Under the pieces are notes generated by a model. The model made no database searches and was not told where the DNA came from. It was given only the letters and a program-made list of their open reading frames with translations. Of a stretch of DNA of 64,000 nucleotides, positions 26,076-34,364 are shown in pieces (within the stretch, counting starts at the first letter, position 1; each line of letters opens with the position of its first letter). Source of the DNA: Streptomyces sp. RPA4-2 (GTDB lineage: Bacteria; Actinomycetota; Actinomycetes; Streptomycetales; Streptomycetaceae); contig NZ_CP050975.2 of NCBI RefSeq assembly GCF_012273515.2, positions 3,534,001-3,598,000 on the forward strand. The letters run 5' to 3'. The position numbers were made by a program, and so were the translations under genes.

Positions 26076-27113
26076 ATGCCGCAGACCGATGCACGGCGGA
26101 CCGGGACGGCACCGCGCGCCCGGCTCGGCCGGTGGACCGAGCTGCGCCCGTCGGCACCTCACCTCCGGCTGCGCTGGTGGACCGAGCTGCCGCTGATAGT
26201 CCTCGTGTACGCGTCGTACTCGGCGGGCCGGCTGCTCGCCCGGGGCGACACGGACAGCGCCGTCGGTCACGGCCTGGAGATCCTGCGCATCGAGAAGGCC
26301 CTCCACCTCAACGCCGAGCACCCGCTCAACCGGCTGTTCACCCGCGAGGCCTGGCTCGGCGTGCCCGCCGACTTCTGGTACGCGTCACTGCACTACCTGG
26401 TGACGCCCGCCATCCTGATCTGGCTCTTCCGCTCCCGCGCCGTCCTGTACCGCGCGGCCCGCACCTGGCTCATGACGTCCACCCTCATCGGTCTGATCGG
26501 CTTCACCCTGATGCCGACCTGCCCGCCCCGGCTGCTCTCGGCGGGCCACGGCTTCGTCGACACGATGGCCCAGTACAGCTCGTACGGCTGGTGGGGCGGC
26601 GAGGCGAGCGCTCCACGGGGTCTCGGCGGCATGACGAACCAGTACGCGGCGATGCCGAGCCTGCACGTGGGCTGGTCGCTGTGGTGCGGAGTGATGCTGT
26701 GGCGCTACGGCCGCACACGCGTCGTCCGGCTCGCGGGCATCGCGTACCCGCTGCTCACCACGATCGTCGTGATGGGCACGGCCAACCACTACTTCCTCGA
26801 CGCGGTCGCCGGCGTCGCGGTGATGGGAACGGGGCTGCTGCTCGCCCCGCAGGTGACACGGCTCGCGGACCGTGTGAAGACACTCCTGGCTACCCGGATC
26901 CCGTGGATCGCGGGCGCCTCCCACGACGCGGGTTCCCACATTGTCAGTGCCGGATGCCAGACTTCCACGGGTGAACGCATTCCCCGACAGCGCGAGTCCC
27001 GCACCGGACCGGGAGCCGACCCCGGTGTCCCTCCCAAGGATGCGGGGGACGGAGCTGCGGACTGGGATCTCCCCTCCTCCAGCGAAGCCGGGAGTCTGGG
27101 GAAGACTCGCTGA
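26076..27113 (+). CDS. PAP2-superfamily (inositol phosphorylceramide synthase-like) membrane protein
   Basis: A 345-aa integral membrane protein. The lipid-phosphatase/phosphotransferase motifs are present: AMPSLHVGWSLW (C2-type His) and TANHYFLDAVAGVAV (C3-type His and Asp), separated by membrane segments. The upstream FTLMPTCPPRLL loop is typical of the AUR1-like branch. Start ATG 26076 has GGAGGG 7 nt upstream. The last 50 residues (from about 26935) are low-complexity and overlap the start of the next gene by more than 140 nt, so they may not be conserved. Likely role is lipid phosphate transfer or phosphatidyl-head-group chemistry. Confidence 0.85.
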   Translation: MPQTDARRTGTAPRARLGRWTELRPSAPHLRLRWWTELPLIVLVYASYSAGRLLARGDTDSAVGHGLEILRIEKALHLNAEHPLNRLFTREAWLGVPADFWYASLHYLVTPAILIWLFRSRAVLYRAARTWLMTSTLIGLIGFTLMPTCPPRLLSAGHGFVDTMAQYSSYGWWGGEASAPRGLGGMTNQYAAMPSLHVGWSLWCGVMLWRYGRTRVVRLAGIAYPLLTTIVVMGTANHYFLDAVAGVAVMGTGLLLAPQVTRLADRVKTLLATRIPWIAGASHDAGSHIVSAGCQTSTGERIPRQRESRTGPGADPGVPPKDAGDGAADWDLPSSSEAGSLGKTR

Positions 27114-28230
27114 GCTGCGCGGCCAGGCGGTACCGCCCAAGGCCCTGGACGCGCGCGCGCTCGCGGCGCTCGCCGCGAACCCCGGATGCGAGCGGCGCGC
27201 CCTGCTCGACGGCGCGGGCGTCGACAAGGCGAAGCTGGCGGAAGGGCTGGGCTCACCGTCCGCCTTCGGCCAGTCCCAGTTCGCGTTCATGCGGGGCAAC
27301 GCGTTCGAGGCCCGGGTCAAGGCGGACGGCGGCGCGGAGCTGCTGCGCCTCGTGCACGAGAGGCTGGACCCCGGCGCCGAGCCGCCCCGGGCCGGGACGG
27401 TCCCCGACCTGACCGCCGCCGGCCCCGAGGGCCGCACGGCCCGTACCGCACTGGCGCTGCGCGACGCCACCGCCGCCGGCGTCTGGACCCTGCTCGACCA
27501 CCCCATGCTCGCCCTCGACGTCGCGGGCTCCCCCGCCTTCCTCGAACCGGACGCCGTCGTCGTGCACCCCGACGGGACCTGGACGGTCGTCGAGATCAAG
27601 TCCTTCCCCATGCTGGACGGCTCGGCCGACCCGGCGAAGGTGGGCGCGGCCGCCCGTCAGTCGGCGGTGTACGTCCTCGCGCTGGAGGAGGTCGCCGCGC
27701 GCCTGGACCCGGCCCCCGACGTCCGCCACCGCGTCCTGCTGGTCTGCCCCAAGGACTTCTCCAACCTCCCGACCGCGTCCGCCGTCGACGTCCGCAAGCA
27801 GCGCGCGGTCACCCGCCGCCAGCTGGACCGGCTCACCCGCGTCGAGGACATCGCGGCCGCCCTCCCCGAGGACACCTGCTTCGCTCCCGGTCTGCCGGCC
27901 GGGCGGCTGACGGCGGCGGTCGAGGCCGTCCCCGCGGCCTACGCCCCCGAGTGCCTGGCCGCCTGCGAGCTCGCCTTCCACTGCCGCGCCCGCTCCCGGG
28001 AAGCGGGCGCGGTGACCGCGCTGGGACGGTCACTGCGCGCGGAGCTGGGCGGTCTGACCACCGTGGACGACGTCCTGGCGGCGGCTCGCGGAGACGCCGG
28101 GGACCCGCAGGATCCGGCGGTCGCCGCCTTGCGCGCAGCGGCCCGGCTGCGGGCGGAGGCCCTGCGGGGACACGAGCCGGCGCACCCCACCGGCCGGGCC
28201 GCGCTTGCGGAGGTGGCCCCTTGTCGCTGA
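26971..28230 (+). CDS. Cas4/Dna2-type Fe-S PD-(D/E)XK (RecB-like) nuclease
   Basis: A 419-aa protein, unannotated by any name I know, with a full set of RecB-family nuclease motifs in order: a first cysteine in NPGCERRALLDG, helix motif RGNAFEARV, Asp in EPDAVVVHPDG, the core E-x-K in WTVVEIKSFP, Q-x3-Y in ARQSAVYVLAL, and a C-terminal cysteine triad in PECLAACELAFHCR. One N-terminal plus three C-terminal cysteines is the 4Fe-4S arrangement of Cas4, AddB and Dna2. Start is uncertain: GTG 26971 overlaps the PAP2 gene and has a weak ribosome-binding site; ATG 27041 is an alternative that loses nothing conserved. It overlaps the next gene by 10 nt, indicating coupled expression with the 540-aa protein and the helicase. 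Confidence 0.85.
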   Translation: MNAFPDSASPAPDREPTPVSLPRMRGTELRTGISPPPAKPGVWGRLAELRGQAVPPKALDARALAALAANPGCERRALLDGAGVDKAKLAEGLGSPSAFGQSQFAFMRGNAFEARVKADGGAELLRLVHERLDPGAEPPRAGTVPDLTAAGPEGRTARTALALRDATAAGVWTLLDHPMLALDVAGSPAFLEPDAVVVHPDGTWTVVEIKSFPMLDGSADPAKVGAAARQSAVYVLALEEVAARLDPAPDVRHRVLLVCPKDFSNLPTASAVDVRKQRAVTRRQLDRLTRVEDIAAALPEDTCFAPGLPAGRLTAAVEAVPAAYAPECLAACELAFHCRARSREAGAVTALGRSLRAELGGLTTVDDVLAAARGDAGDPQDPAVAALRAAARLRAEALRGHEPAHPTGRAALAEVAPCR

Positions 28231-29843
28231 TCGCCACCCTCGCCCGGCTGGAAGCCGTCGAGAGCGGGCGGGCGCAGCCCCTCGCCACCGTCCGCCACCG
28301 GCATCTCTCCGACCGGCCGCTCGTCCTCGTGCCCCTGATCACCGCCGGTGAGGCCGGGGCCCCCCTCGGGGCCCTGGTCGGTACGGACCGGGACGCGCCG
28401 CGGCTGCTGGTCGTGCCGCAGCCCCGGGACCGCGATCTGCGGTTCGCGTTCCTCGCCGAGCTCGCGGACGTCGTCCTGCCGTACGTCGACTCCTACGCGG
28501 ACGTCGTCGAGGCGGCCGAGCGCAACGAGACCGATCCGGAGACCGGGAAGCGGGTCAAGGTCGAGGTCGAGCTGTGCGCGGACGCGCCCCAGCTGATCGT
28601 GCCGAGCCGGGCCGGTGCGGAGTTCGTACGACTCCTCGGGCGCTCCATGCGATTCCGGCGCACCGCGGAGCAGGAGCCGGAGGCACCTCATCCGGCGCCG
28701 CCCCGGGTGCCGCTGCTCGGGCGGTGGCTGACGCACTTCGGGGAGCGGGCCCGGGTGCCCGGTTCCGCTCTGCTGCTCGCCCTCGGCGACGTGCTGTCCC
28801 GGCACTGGGCCACCGGCCAGAGCAGCCTGGAGGACCAGCACCTCGGAGCGCTGCTCGCCTGGATCGATCCCCCGGCGGGCGAGTCGGGCGCGCGGGCGGC
28901 CCTGGAGGCGGAGCTCCGGCGGGACCCCGGCGGCCAGCTCGTCCGGCCGCCCGCGGGACCGGCCACCGATCCCGCCCTCGACAACAAGCTGCTGGCTCCC
29001 GCCATCGAGCGCTACGACCGCGCGCGGACGGCACTCGCCGCCGCCGAGGACGGTCTGGAGGCGGACGACCGGCTCGGTGAACTCACCGCGGCGGAGCGGG
29101 AGATCCGCGCCCTGGTGGAGCGCGTCGCCAAGCCCACCTGGGACGCGGTGTGGCAGGGCCTCGACCTGCTGCGGACCCTGCCCGAGGGGGTGCACGCGGC
29201 CGGCCGGTGGACCCGCGACCGCTGGTCGTTCACCGGTCACCGCGACCGGGTCGTCGCGGGTGAGCCGCCGCAGCCGCGCCGCGACGACGCGGTCACGGCT
29301 GCGAACAAGCTGGCCACGCGCGAGCGCGAACAGGCCCGCCTGGACGCGCAGGAGGCTCTCGACGATCCGCTCGTCATGGCCGGCCGGCGCCTGGTCGGCG
29401 AGGCCTTCACGGGCGAGGTCGTCGACGTCGTCATGGCGTACAGCGAGAGCAGACGCCCGAGCCCCCGCCCCCTGGTGACCGTCCGCACGGACGACCGGCC
29501 GCATCTCGGTGAGCGCGCGAAGGTGTACCGGTCGCTGGACGGCAAGCCGCAGGCGGCGGAATTCGTCGGACCCGCGCAGTCCACCGGACCGCAGGAGCCG
29601 GAGGAGGAGGGCGGTCTGCTCGTGCTGCGGATCGTCGACAAGATGGGCCGCGGCAAGGAGCCCGAGCCCGGTTCCGTGCCGGAGAAGGGGGACCTCGTCT
29701 GCTTCACGCTCTTCGAGCACGAGCAGCGCGGCGGCGCGAAGCTGCCCGACCCGGAGAACACACCGTGGACGCACGGCGGCCCGCCGGGCGACCCCGACGC
29801 CGTACCGCGGCCGGATCCGGTGACGGAGGAGGACATCCTGTGA
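28221..29843 (+). CDS. Unknown 540-aa protein between nuclease and helicase genes
   Basis: Starts at TTG 28221 with GGAGG 7 nt upstream, inside the end of the nuclease gene. The N-terminal half (LVLVPLITAGEAGAPLGALVG; RLLVVPQPRDRDLRFAFLAELADVV) is mixed α/β. The centre is helical and charged (AAEDGLEADDRLGELTAAEREIRALVERVAKPTWDAVWQGLDLL). The C-terminal 120 residues are β-rich (RPLVTVRTDDRPHLGERAKVYRSLDG; GGLLVLRIVDKMGRG; PEKGDLVCFTLFE) and could be an OB- or SH3-like barrel such as the 1B barrel missing from the partner helicase. No catalytic motif is recognised. I infer that it bridges or regulates the nuclease and helicase. Confidence 0.8.
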   Translation: MSLIATLARLEAVESGRAQPLATVRHRHLSDRPLVLVPLITAGEAGAPLGALVGTDRDAPRLLVVPQPRDRDLRFAFLAELADVVLPYVDSYADVVEAAERNETDPETGKRVKVEVELCADAPQLIVPSRAGAEFVRLLGRSMRFRRTAEQEPEAPHPAPPRVPLLGRWLTHFGERARVPGSALLLALGDVLSRHWATGQSSLEDQHLGALLAWIDPPAGESGARAALEAELRRDPGGQLVRPPAGPATDPALDNKLLAPAIERYDRARTALAAAEDGLEADDRLGELTAAEREIRALVERVAKPTWDAVWQGLDLLRTLPEGVHAAGRWTRDRWSFTGHRDRVVAGEPPQPRRDDAVTAANKLATREREQARLDAQEALDDPLVMAGRRLVGEAFTGEVVDVVMAYSESRRPSPRPLVTVRTDDRPHLGERAKVYRSLDGKPQAAEFVGPAQSTGPQEPEEEGGLLVLRIVDKMGRGKEPEPGSVPEKGDLVCFTLFEHEQRGGAKLPDPENTPWTHGGPPGDPDAVPRPDPVTEEDIL

Positions 29844-31174
29844 CCACGGTCTTCGATCCCGGGGCCGCGGCCGCCCGCGCCACCGACGCGATCCTGCGCG
29901 ACACCCTGCACGGCACGCACCGCGGAGTCGTCGTCGACTCCCCGCCCGGCGCCGGGAAGTCGACCCTCGTGGTGCGCGCGGCACTCGAACTCGCCTCCGC
30001 CGGACGCCCCCTGATGGTCATCGCGCAGACGAACTCCCAGGTCGACGACCTGGTCGCACGGCTCGCCGAGAAGGACCCCGAGCTGCCGGTGGGGCGCCTG
30101 CACAGCAGTGACGCCGACCCGTACGACAAGGCACTCGACGACCTGGGGAACGTCCGCAAGTCGGCGAAGGCCACCGACCTGGCGGGCCTCCCGGTCGTCA
30201 TCTCGACCGCCGCGAAGTGGGCCCACGTCAAGAACGTCGAGCCCTGGCGGCACGCGATCGTCGACGAGGCGTACCAGATGCGCTCCGACGCGCTGCTGGC
30301 CGTGGCCGGCCTCTTCGAGCGGGCGCTGTTCGTGGGCGATCCGGGCCAGCTGGACCCGTTCGCCATCGTGGGCGCGGAGCAGTGGGCGGGACTGTCGTAC
30401 GACCCCTCGGCGTCCGCCGTCACGACCCTGCTCGCGCACAACCCCGAACTGCCGCAGCACCGGCTGCCGGTGTCGTGGCGGCTCCCGGCGTCCGCGGCCC
30501 CGCTGGTCTCGGACGCGTTCTACCCGTACACGCCGTTCCGCAGCGGCACGGGACACGGTGACCGGCTGCTGAACTTCGGTGTGCCGTCGGACGGTTCCGG
30601 CCCCGACCTGGTCATCGACGAGGCCGCGGAGACGGGTTGGGGGCTCCTGGAGCTGCCGGCCCGGCACACGCCGCGCACCGACCCCGAGGCGGTACGGGCG
30701 GTGGCCCAGGTCGTACGGCGGCTGCTGGAGCGCGGCGGCGCGGCGACCTCGGAGCGGTCGCCCGATCCGGCACCGCTGACGGCCGACCGGATCGCCGTCG
30801 GCACGGCGCACCGGGACCAGGCGGCGGTGGTGCGGGCGGCGCTGGCGGATCTCGGTGTCACGGACGTCACCGTCGACACGGCGAACCGGCTCCAGGGCCG
30901 CGAGTTCGACGTGACGGTGGTGCTCCACCCGCTCTCCGGGCGGCCGGACGCGACGGCGTTCCACCTGGAGACGGGACGGCTGTGCGTCCTCGCCTCCCGG
31001 CACCGGCACGCGTGCATCGTGGTCTGCCGGGCGGGGGTGACCGAGCTGCTGGACGACCACCCCTCCACCGAGCCCGTGCAGCTGGGTGTCACGGTGAAGT
31101 TCCCGGACGGCTGGGAGGCGAGCCACGCGGTGTTGTCGCATCTGGCGGAGCACCGGGTGAGATGGCGGCCCTGA
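29840..31174 (+). CDS. UPF1-like SF1 helicase/ATPase
   Basis: A 444-aa SF1 helicase. GTG 29840 overlaps the previous stop (GTGA). Motifs appear in order: I DSPPGAGKSTLV, Ia AQTNSQVDDLV, II AIVDEAYQM (DEAY instead of the usual DEAS/DEAG), III LFVGDPGQLDPF, IV VGTAHRDQAAVV, V VDTANRLQGREFDVTVV and VI VLASRHRHACIVV. This matches UPF1/Dna2/RecD2-type SF1B enzymes. The protein is short for the group and lacks obvious 1B or N-terminal accessory domains, which may be supplied by the 540-aa partner. With the Fe-S nuclease it would form a split Dna2/AddAB-like machine. Confidence 0.88.
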   Translation: MTTVFDPGAAAARATDAILRDTLHGTHRGVVVDSPPGAGKSTLVVRAALELASAGRPLMVIAQTNSQVDDLVARLAEKDPELPVGRLHSSDADPYDKALDDLGNVRKSAKATDLAGLPVVISTAAKWAHVKNVEPWRHAIVDEAYQMRSDALLAVAGLFERALFVGDPGQLDPFAIVGAEQWAGLSYDPSASAVTTLLAHNPELPQHRLPVSWRLPASAAPLVSDAFYPYTPFRSGTGHGDRLLNFGVPSDGSGPDLVIDEAAETGWGLLELPARHTPRTDPEAVRAVAQVVRRLLERGGAATSERSPDPAPLTADRIAVGTAHRDQAAVVRAALADLGVTDVTVDTANRLQGREFDVTVVLHPLSGRPDATAFHLETGRLCVLASRHRHACIVVCRAGVTELLDDHPSTEPVQLGVTVKFPDGWEASHAVLSHLAEHRVRWRP

Positions 31175-31278
31175 ACCCCGGTCCGCCCCGTTCCACGGGC
31201 CCCCTTGCGCGAGCGGGGGACAATGGACGGTGGCCCACCCACGAAGCGGGCCCCTGAACCGTACGAGGAGGAGAAGAC

Positions 31279-31656
31279 ATGGCGGAGCCCACGCCGCGTC
31301 GGAACGAACCGCGGCTACGCCCCGCGCCCCTGCTCTTCGAGCCCGCGGAGGCGGCCGGTGACCCGGAGCACTTCTTCGATCTCGAGTCGATAGACGATCC
31401 GCGGGCGCTGCTGGCGCGGGCCACGGAGCTGACGCTCGCCTTCCGGGCGGCGGCCGACCGGGCGCTGGAGTTCCAGGCCATCGCCGCGGCACAGCTCGCC
31501 GATCCCCGCCGCTTCGACCGGCTCACGACGGCGGACATCGCCGAGCGCGCCGAGTGGACCGAGGACTACGCGAAGAAGATGGTCGAGTTCGGCCGTGATC
31601 TGCTCCGGGGGGCGGACGGGAACGGACACGGGCACGGCGTGGGCGACCACGCCTGA
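31279..31656 (+). CDS. Conserved actinobacterial hypothetical protein
   Basis: A 125-aa soluble helical protein with a strong ribosome-binding site (GAGGAGGAG, about 6 nt before ATG 31279). Conserved-looking core: DPEHFFDLESIDDPRALLARATELTLAFRAAADRALEFQAIAAAQLADPRRFDRLTTADIAERAEWTEDYAKKMVEFG, described here by its ends only; residues about 28–110. The end is a His/Gly-rich tail. It lies 104 nt after the helicase gene and could be cotranscribed. No function is recognised. Confidence 0.75.
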   Translation: MAEPTPRRNEPRLRPAPLLFEPAEAAGDPEHFFDLESIDDPRALLARATELTLAFRAAADRALEFQAIAAAQLADPRRFDRLTTADIAERAEWTEDYAKKMVEFGRDLLRGADGNGHGHGVGDHA

Positions 31657-31880
31657 GCGGCACGGTGTGACCGCCGGGGGCCCGCCCCCGGCATCCCCCC
31701 GGCATCTCCGGCTCCTGGCATCCCCGGCCCCAGGCGGCCTCCTCCTGCCAGGTGGACGGCGCCCGCAGGATCTCCTGGCATACGCCGGCGGCGGGTGACA
31801 TACCCCATTCCCGACCTCCCTGTCCCGATTTCCCACAACCCTCGGAGACGGGATGCTCACCGACGGTAGACCTTGTCGTC

Positions 31881-32840
31881 ATGAGCAGCACACGGAACAC
31901 CGTCGGCACCTCCCCCCACGGCACCGGCGCCCCGCTGTCCGACCGGTTCGACGCCGCGGGCGTCACCGCGGAGGGAGCCGCCTGGCTCGCCTCGGCAGGA
32001 ACGTATCCGCGCAGCACCCTCGCCCTCTGGGAGGACCGGCCGACCGCGCCGGTCGTGCTGCCCTGCGGCACCGCTTTCGACGTCGTCAACGCGCCCGCGA
32101 TCTTCGGTCGGCGGATGCTGGACCGCCTGTGGGACGAGGGGCCGGGCTCCGGCCCGGTGGCCGTGTTCCGCGGGCGGATGCTGCTGTTCAGCGCGCCGGG
32201 CACGGCTCAGCGACTCCCGTCGCTCCTGGAGTGGGAGGAGTGGGGTTCCCGCGGCGCCGAGGGCTCGTGGGACGCCTGGGACGCCGGCGCTCTCAGCACC
32301 TTCGACGACGGGGACGGCGACGGCTTCGACGACTGCATCGGCGACATCGACAGCAACAAGGGCACCAATGGCGTCAAGGGCATCGACGACGGCTTCCAGG
32401 ACCCGCGCGAGCCCATGGGGTGGCGCGGCCGTCCGGGTGACGCCGGGCCGTCAGGTGTCGCCGGCGTCACCGGACGGCACGGCGTCACCGGCGATCCGGT
32501 CTGTCCGGGCGGCCTGGGACGCGTCGGCGCGATCCCTCCCCTGCTCTGTCACGGCACCGGCGACGCGGTGACCGTCCCCGCTCCGGGAGACGGCCGTACG
32601 ACCCGCGTCCGCACCCCCGGCGACCGCACCGGCGGTACCGGCCCGGACCCGGCCGGCCGTCCCGAATCCCGCTGGCTGGTGGCCCCCGACACCCGGCATC
32701 CCTGGCTGCCCGGCGCCGAGATCCTGGTCTGGGCGGCCATCCGTGCGGCCCGCGCGGCGGCCTCCGCCGCGGTGCGGATATCGATTTTTCCTCCCGCCGA
32801 TCAGGATGCTAAGGTCTACGACGTCAGCAGGCGCCGCTAG
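31881..32840 (+). CDS. Prim-pol-like (bifunctional DNA primase/polymerase N-domain) protein
   Basis: A 319-aa protein related to the actinobacterial family annotated as bifunctional DNA primase/polymerase. Recognisable blocks: FDAAGVTAEGAAWLASAGTYPRSTLALW, VLPCGTAFDVVNAPAIFGRRMLDRLW, VAVFRGRMLLFSAPGTAQRLPSLLEWEEWG and, late, ESRWLVAPDTRHPWLPGAEILVWAAIRAAR. Between them sits a low-complexity Gly/Asp/Thr-rich insert (about residues 130–260, for example DDGDGDGFDDCIGDIDSNKGTNG) not expected in a polymerase. Catalytic acidic triad is not obvious, so it may be a regulatory relative. The stop codon (TAG 32838–32840) lies inside the tRNA-Lys gene that starts at 32831. Confidence 0.75.
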   Translation: MSSTRNTVGTSPHGTGAPLSDRFDAAGVTAEGAAWLASAGTYPRSTLALWEDRPTAPVVLPCGTAFDVVNAPAIFGRRMLDRLWDEGPGSGPVAVFRGRMLLFSAPGTAQRLPSLLEWEEWGSRGAEGSWDAWDAGALSTFDDGDGDGFDDCIGDIDSNKGTNGVKGIDDGFQDPREPMGWRGRPGDAGPSGVAGVTGRHGVTGDPVCPGGLGRVGAIPPLLCHGTGDAVTVPAPGDGRTTRVRTPGDRTGGTGPDPAGRPESRWLVAPDTRHPWLPGAEILVWAAIRAARAAASAAVRISIFPPADQDAKVYDVSRRR

Positions 32841-32904
32841 CTCAGTTGGTTAGAGCAGCTGACTCTTAATCAGCGGGTCCGGGGTTCGAGTCCCTGGCGG
32901 CGCA
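32831..32904 (+). tRNA. tRNA-Lys (CTT), copy 1
   Basis: Acceptor GCGCCGC/GCGGCGC, D-arm GCTC…GAGC, anticodon stem GCTGA/TCAGC with loop CTCTTAA (anticodon CTT at 32865–32867), T-arm with GGTTCGAGTCC, discriminator A. CCA not encoded. Identical to copies at 47166 and 55447. Its first 10 bases overlap the end of the upstream coding sequence. Confidence 0.97.
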
Positions 32905-32910
32905 CGCTAG

Positions 32911-32956
32911 CGATGGCGAGGTTTGTTCGCGGAAACGTGAACGGGCCTCGCCATCG
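32911..32956. terminator. Terminator after tRNA-Lys copy 1
   Basis: An 11-bp perfect stem (32911–32921 with 32946–32956, GATGGCGAGG-type arms) with a 24-nt apical region that can itself fold partly. It lies between the tRNA and the convergent metalloprotease. Confidence 0.75.
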
Positions 32957-32972
32957 TCATGTCCAAGGCCGC

Positions 32973-34364
32973 TCAGCCCGTCGTGATCTTCACCGTCCAC
33001 TCCCCCGCGGCCGTCCAGTCCTCCACCTCGACGCGCACCTTCTCGCCGGGGACCGTGAAGCTCTCGCCGAGCCCCACCGGCGCGTCCGCGAGCGGCGGGT
33101 AGACCGACTCGCCCCAGCAGGACTCCGAGTGCGGGTGGGCGTCGACGACCTGGATCGGGCCGTCACCGGAGGCGGCCTCGCTGCGGACCCGGTAGACGAG
33201 GATGCCCTGCGTACAGGTCGTCCCGTCATTCCCCGCCGAGCCGCGCGCCTCGAAGGCGAGGGCGCTGTCGGGCCCCGTACGGACGACCGCCAGCTTGGTA
33301 CCGCGCCCGGAGCCGAAGACCGGTACGCCGGAGCCGACGGGCACGGGACCTGGAGCGCCGCCGGAAGCGCCGTAGGGGTCCGCCGCCGGAGGGGCCCCGG
33401 CGGCCGGTGCCCCCGCCGCGCCCACACCGGCCGCCGGCGGCCCGGCGCCCAGCGGCTCCAGCGTCAGCCGTGTACTCCCGTGGGCGCCCACACACACGAC
33501 CTGCCGCGGCTCCAGCCACCCCAGCTTCCACTTGTGCCAGCCGAACAGATCCGGCGCGAGGCCGAACTGGCTGCCCATGAGGTCCCAGTCGCCGACGTAT
33601 GTGTCCCAGTCGCCCTTGCCGTCGGAAGGCCGGTGGTAGAGGTCCGGCAGGTCGAAGACGTGCCCCGTCTCATGGGCGAGGACGAGCCGGTCCGGCGGGT
33701 GCTTCTCGAAGACCGTGACGACGCGGCTGATGTCCTTGCCGTCGGCCCGCAGAGGGGTCTCGAGGTTGACGACCTTCGTCGCGTCGGAGTCGACGCCCGG
33801 CGCGTCCGGATCGGCGACGAAGTAGACGATGTCGTAGCGCGAGAAGTCGACCTGCCGGTCGGCCACGCCGATCGCGTCGCGCAGATAGGCGGCGCGCCGC
33901 GCGGAGTTCCAGTCGCGCCGCATGGCGTACGAGGTGGAGGCGTGCGGCATCCGGATCCAGTCGCGCTGGGCATGCGGGCGCAGCGTGAACCTGCCGTAGG
34001 AGGCGCGCTCGAAGAAGCGGCTGGTGGACGGGAAGTAATCGGCCGTCAGTTCGGCCGGCGTGGTGCGCGGGCGGGAGTCGGGGAACGAGAGGAAGACCAG
34101 TACCGCGTCGAGGGGACGGGTGGGGCGCGGATAGGCGGCGTTCCAGACGTCCAGGCCCTCCGAGTGGTGGGCGTCGGTCCGTTTCAGGGCGCAGGGGGCG
34201 AAGAGGGGTTCGGCGAGGGCGGGGCCCGTCACCAGGGAGGTCGCGACCACCGCCGCCATCGAGGTGAACGCGGCCGCGGTACTGCGCCAGCGGGACGCCC
34301 CATGGGGAGCGAGACCCAGCAGGACCTCACGGGCGAGACTCCTCAAGGGGAGCTGACGCGGCAC
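32973..34364 (-). CDS. Secreted M6-family (immune inhibitor A-like) metalloprotease
   Basis: A 463-aa exported protease. GTG 34364 is chosen because GGAGG lies 5 nt upstream; a GTG 30 nt earlier lacks such a site. A signal peptide ends near GPALAEP. The zinc motif is HETGHVFDLPDLYH, matching HExxHxxGxxD of the M6 family, followed by the Met-turn region DWDLMGSQFG. A Gly/Ala/Pro-rich segment (about residues 320–365) interrupts the C-terminal β domain (QGILVYRVRS; VRVEVEDWTAAGEWTVKITTG). It degrades extracellular protein. It is divergent from the c-di-GMP protein across a 365-nt control region. Confidence 0.9.
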   Translation of the reverse strand: MPRQLPLRSLAREVLLGLAPHGASRWRSTAAAFTSMAAVVATSLVTGPALAEPLFAPCALKRTDAHHSEGLDVWNAAYPRPTRPLDAVLVFLSFPDSRPRTTPAELTADYFPSTSRFFERASYGRFTLRPHAQRDWIRMPHASTSYAMRRDWNSARRAAYLRDAIGVADRQVDFSRYDIVYFVADPDAPGVDSDATKVVNLETPLRADGKDISRVVTVFEKHPPDRLVLAHETGHVFDLPDLYHRPSDGKGDWDTYVGDWDLMGSQFGLAPDLFGWHKWKLGWLEPRQVVCVGAHGSTRLTLEPLGAGPPAAGVGAAGAPAAGAPPAADPYGASGGAPGPVPVGSGVPVFGSGRGTKLAVVRTGPDSALAFEARGSAGNDGTTCTQGILVYRVRSEAASGDGPIQVVDAHPHSESCWGESVYPPLADAPVGLGESFTVPGEKVRVEVEDWTAAGEWTVKITTG

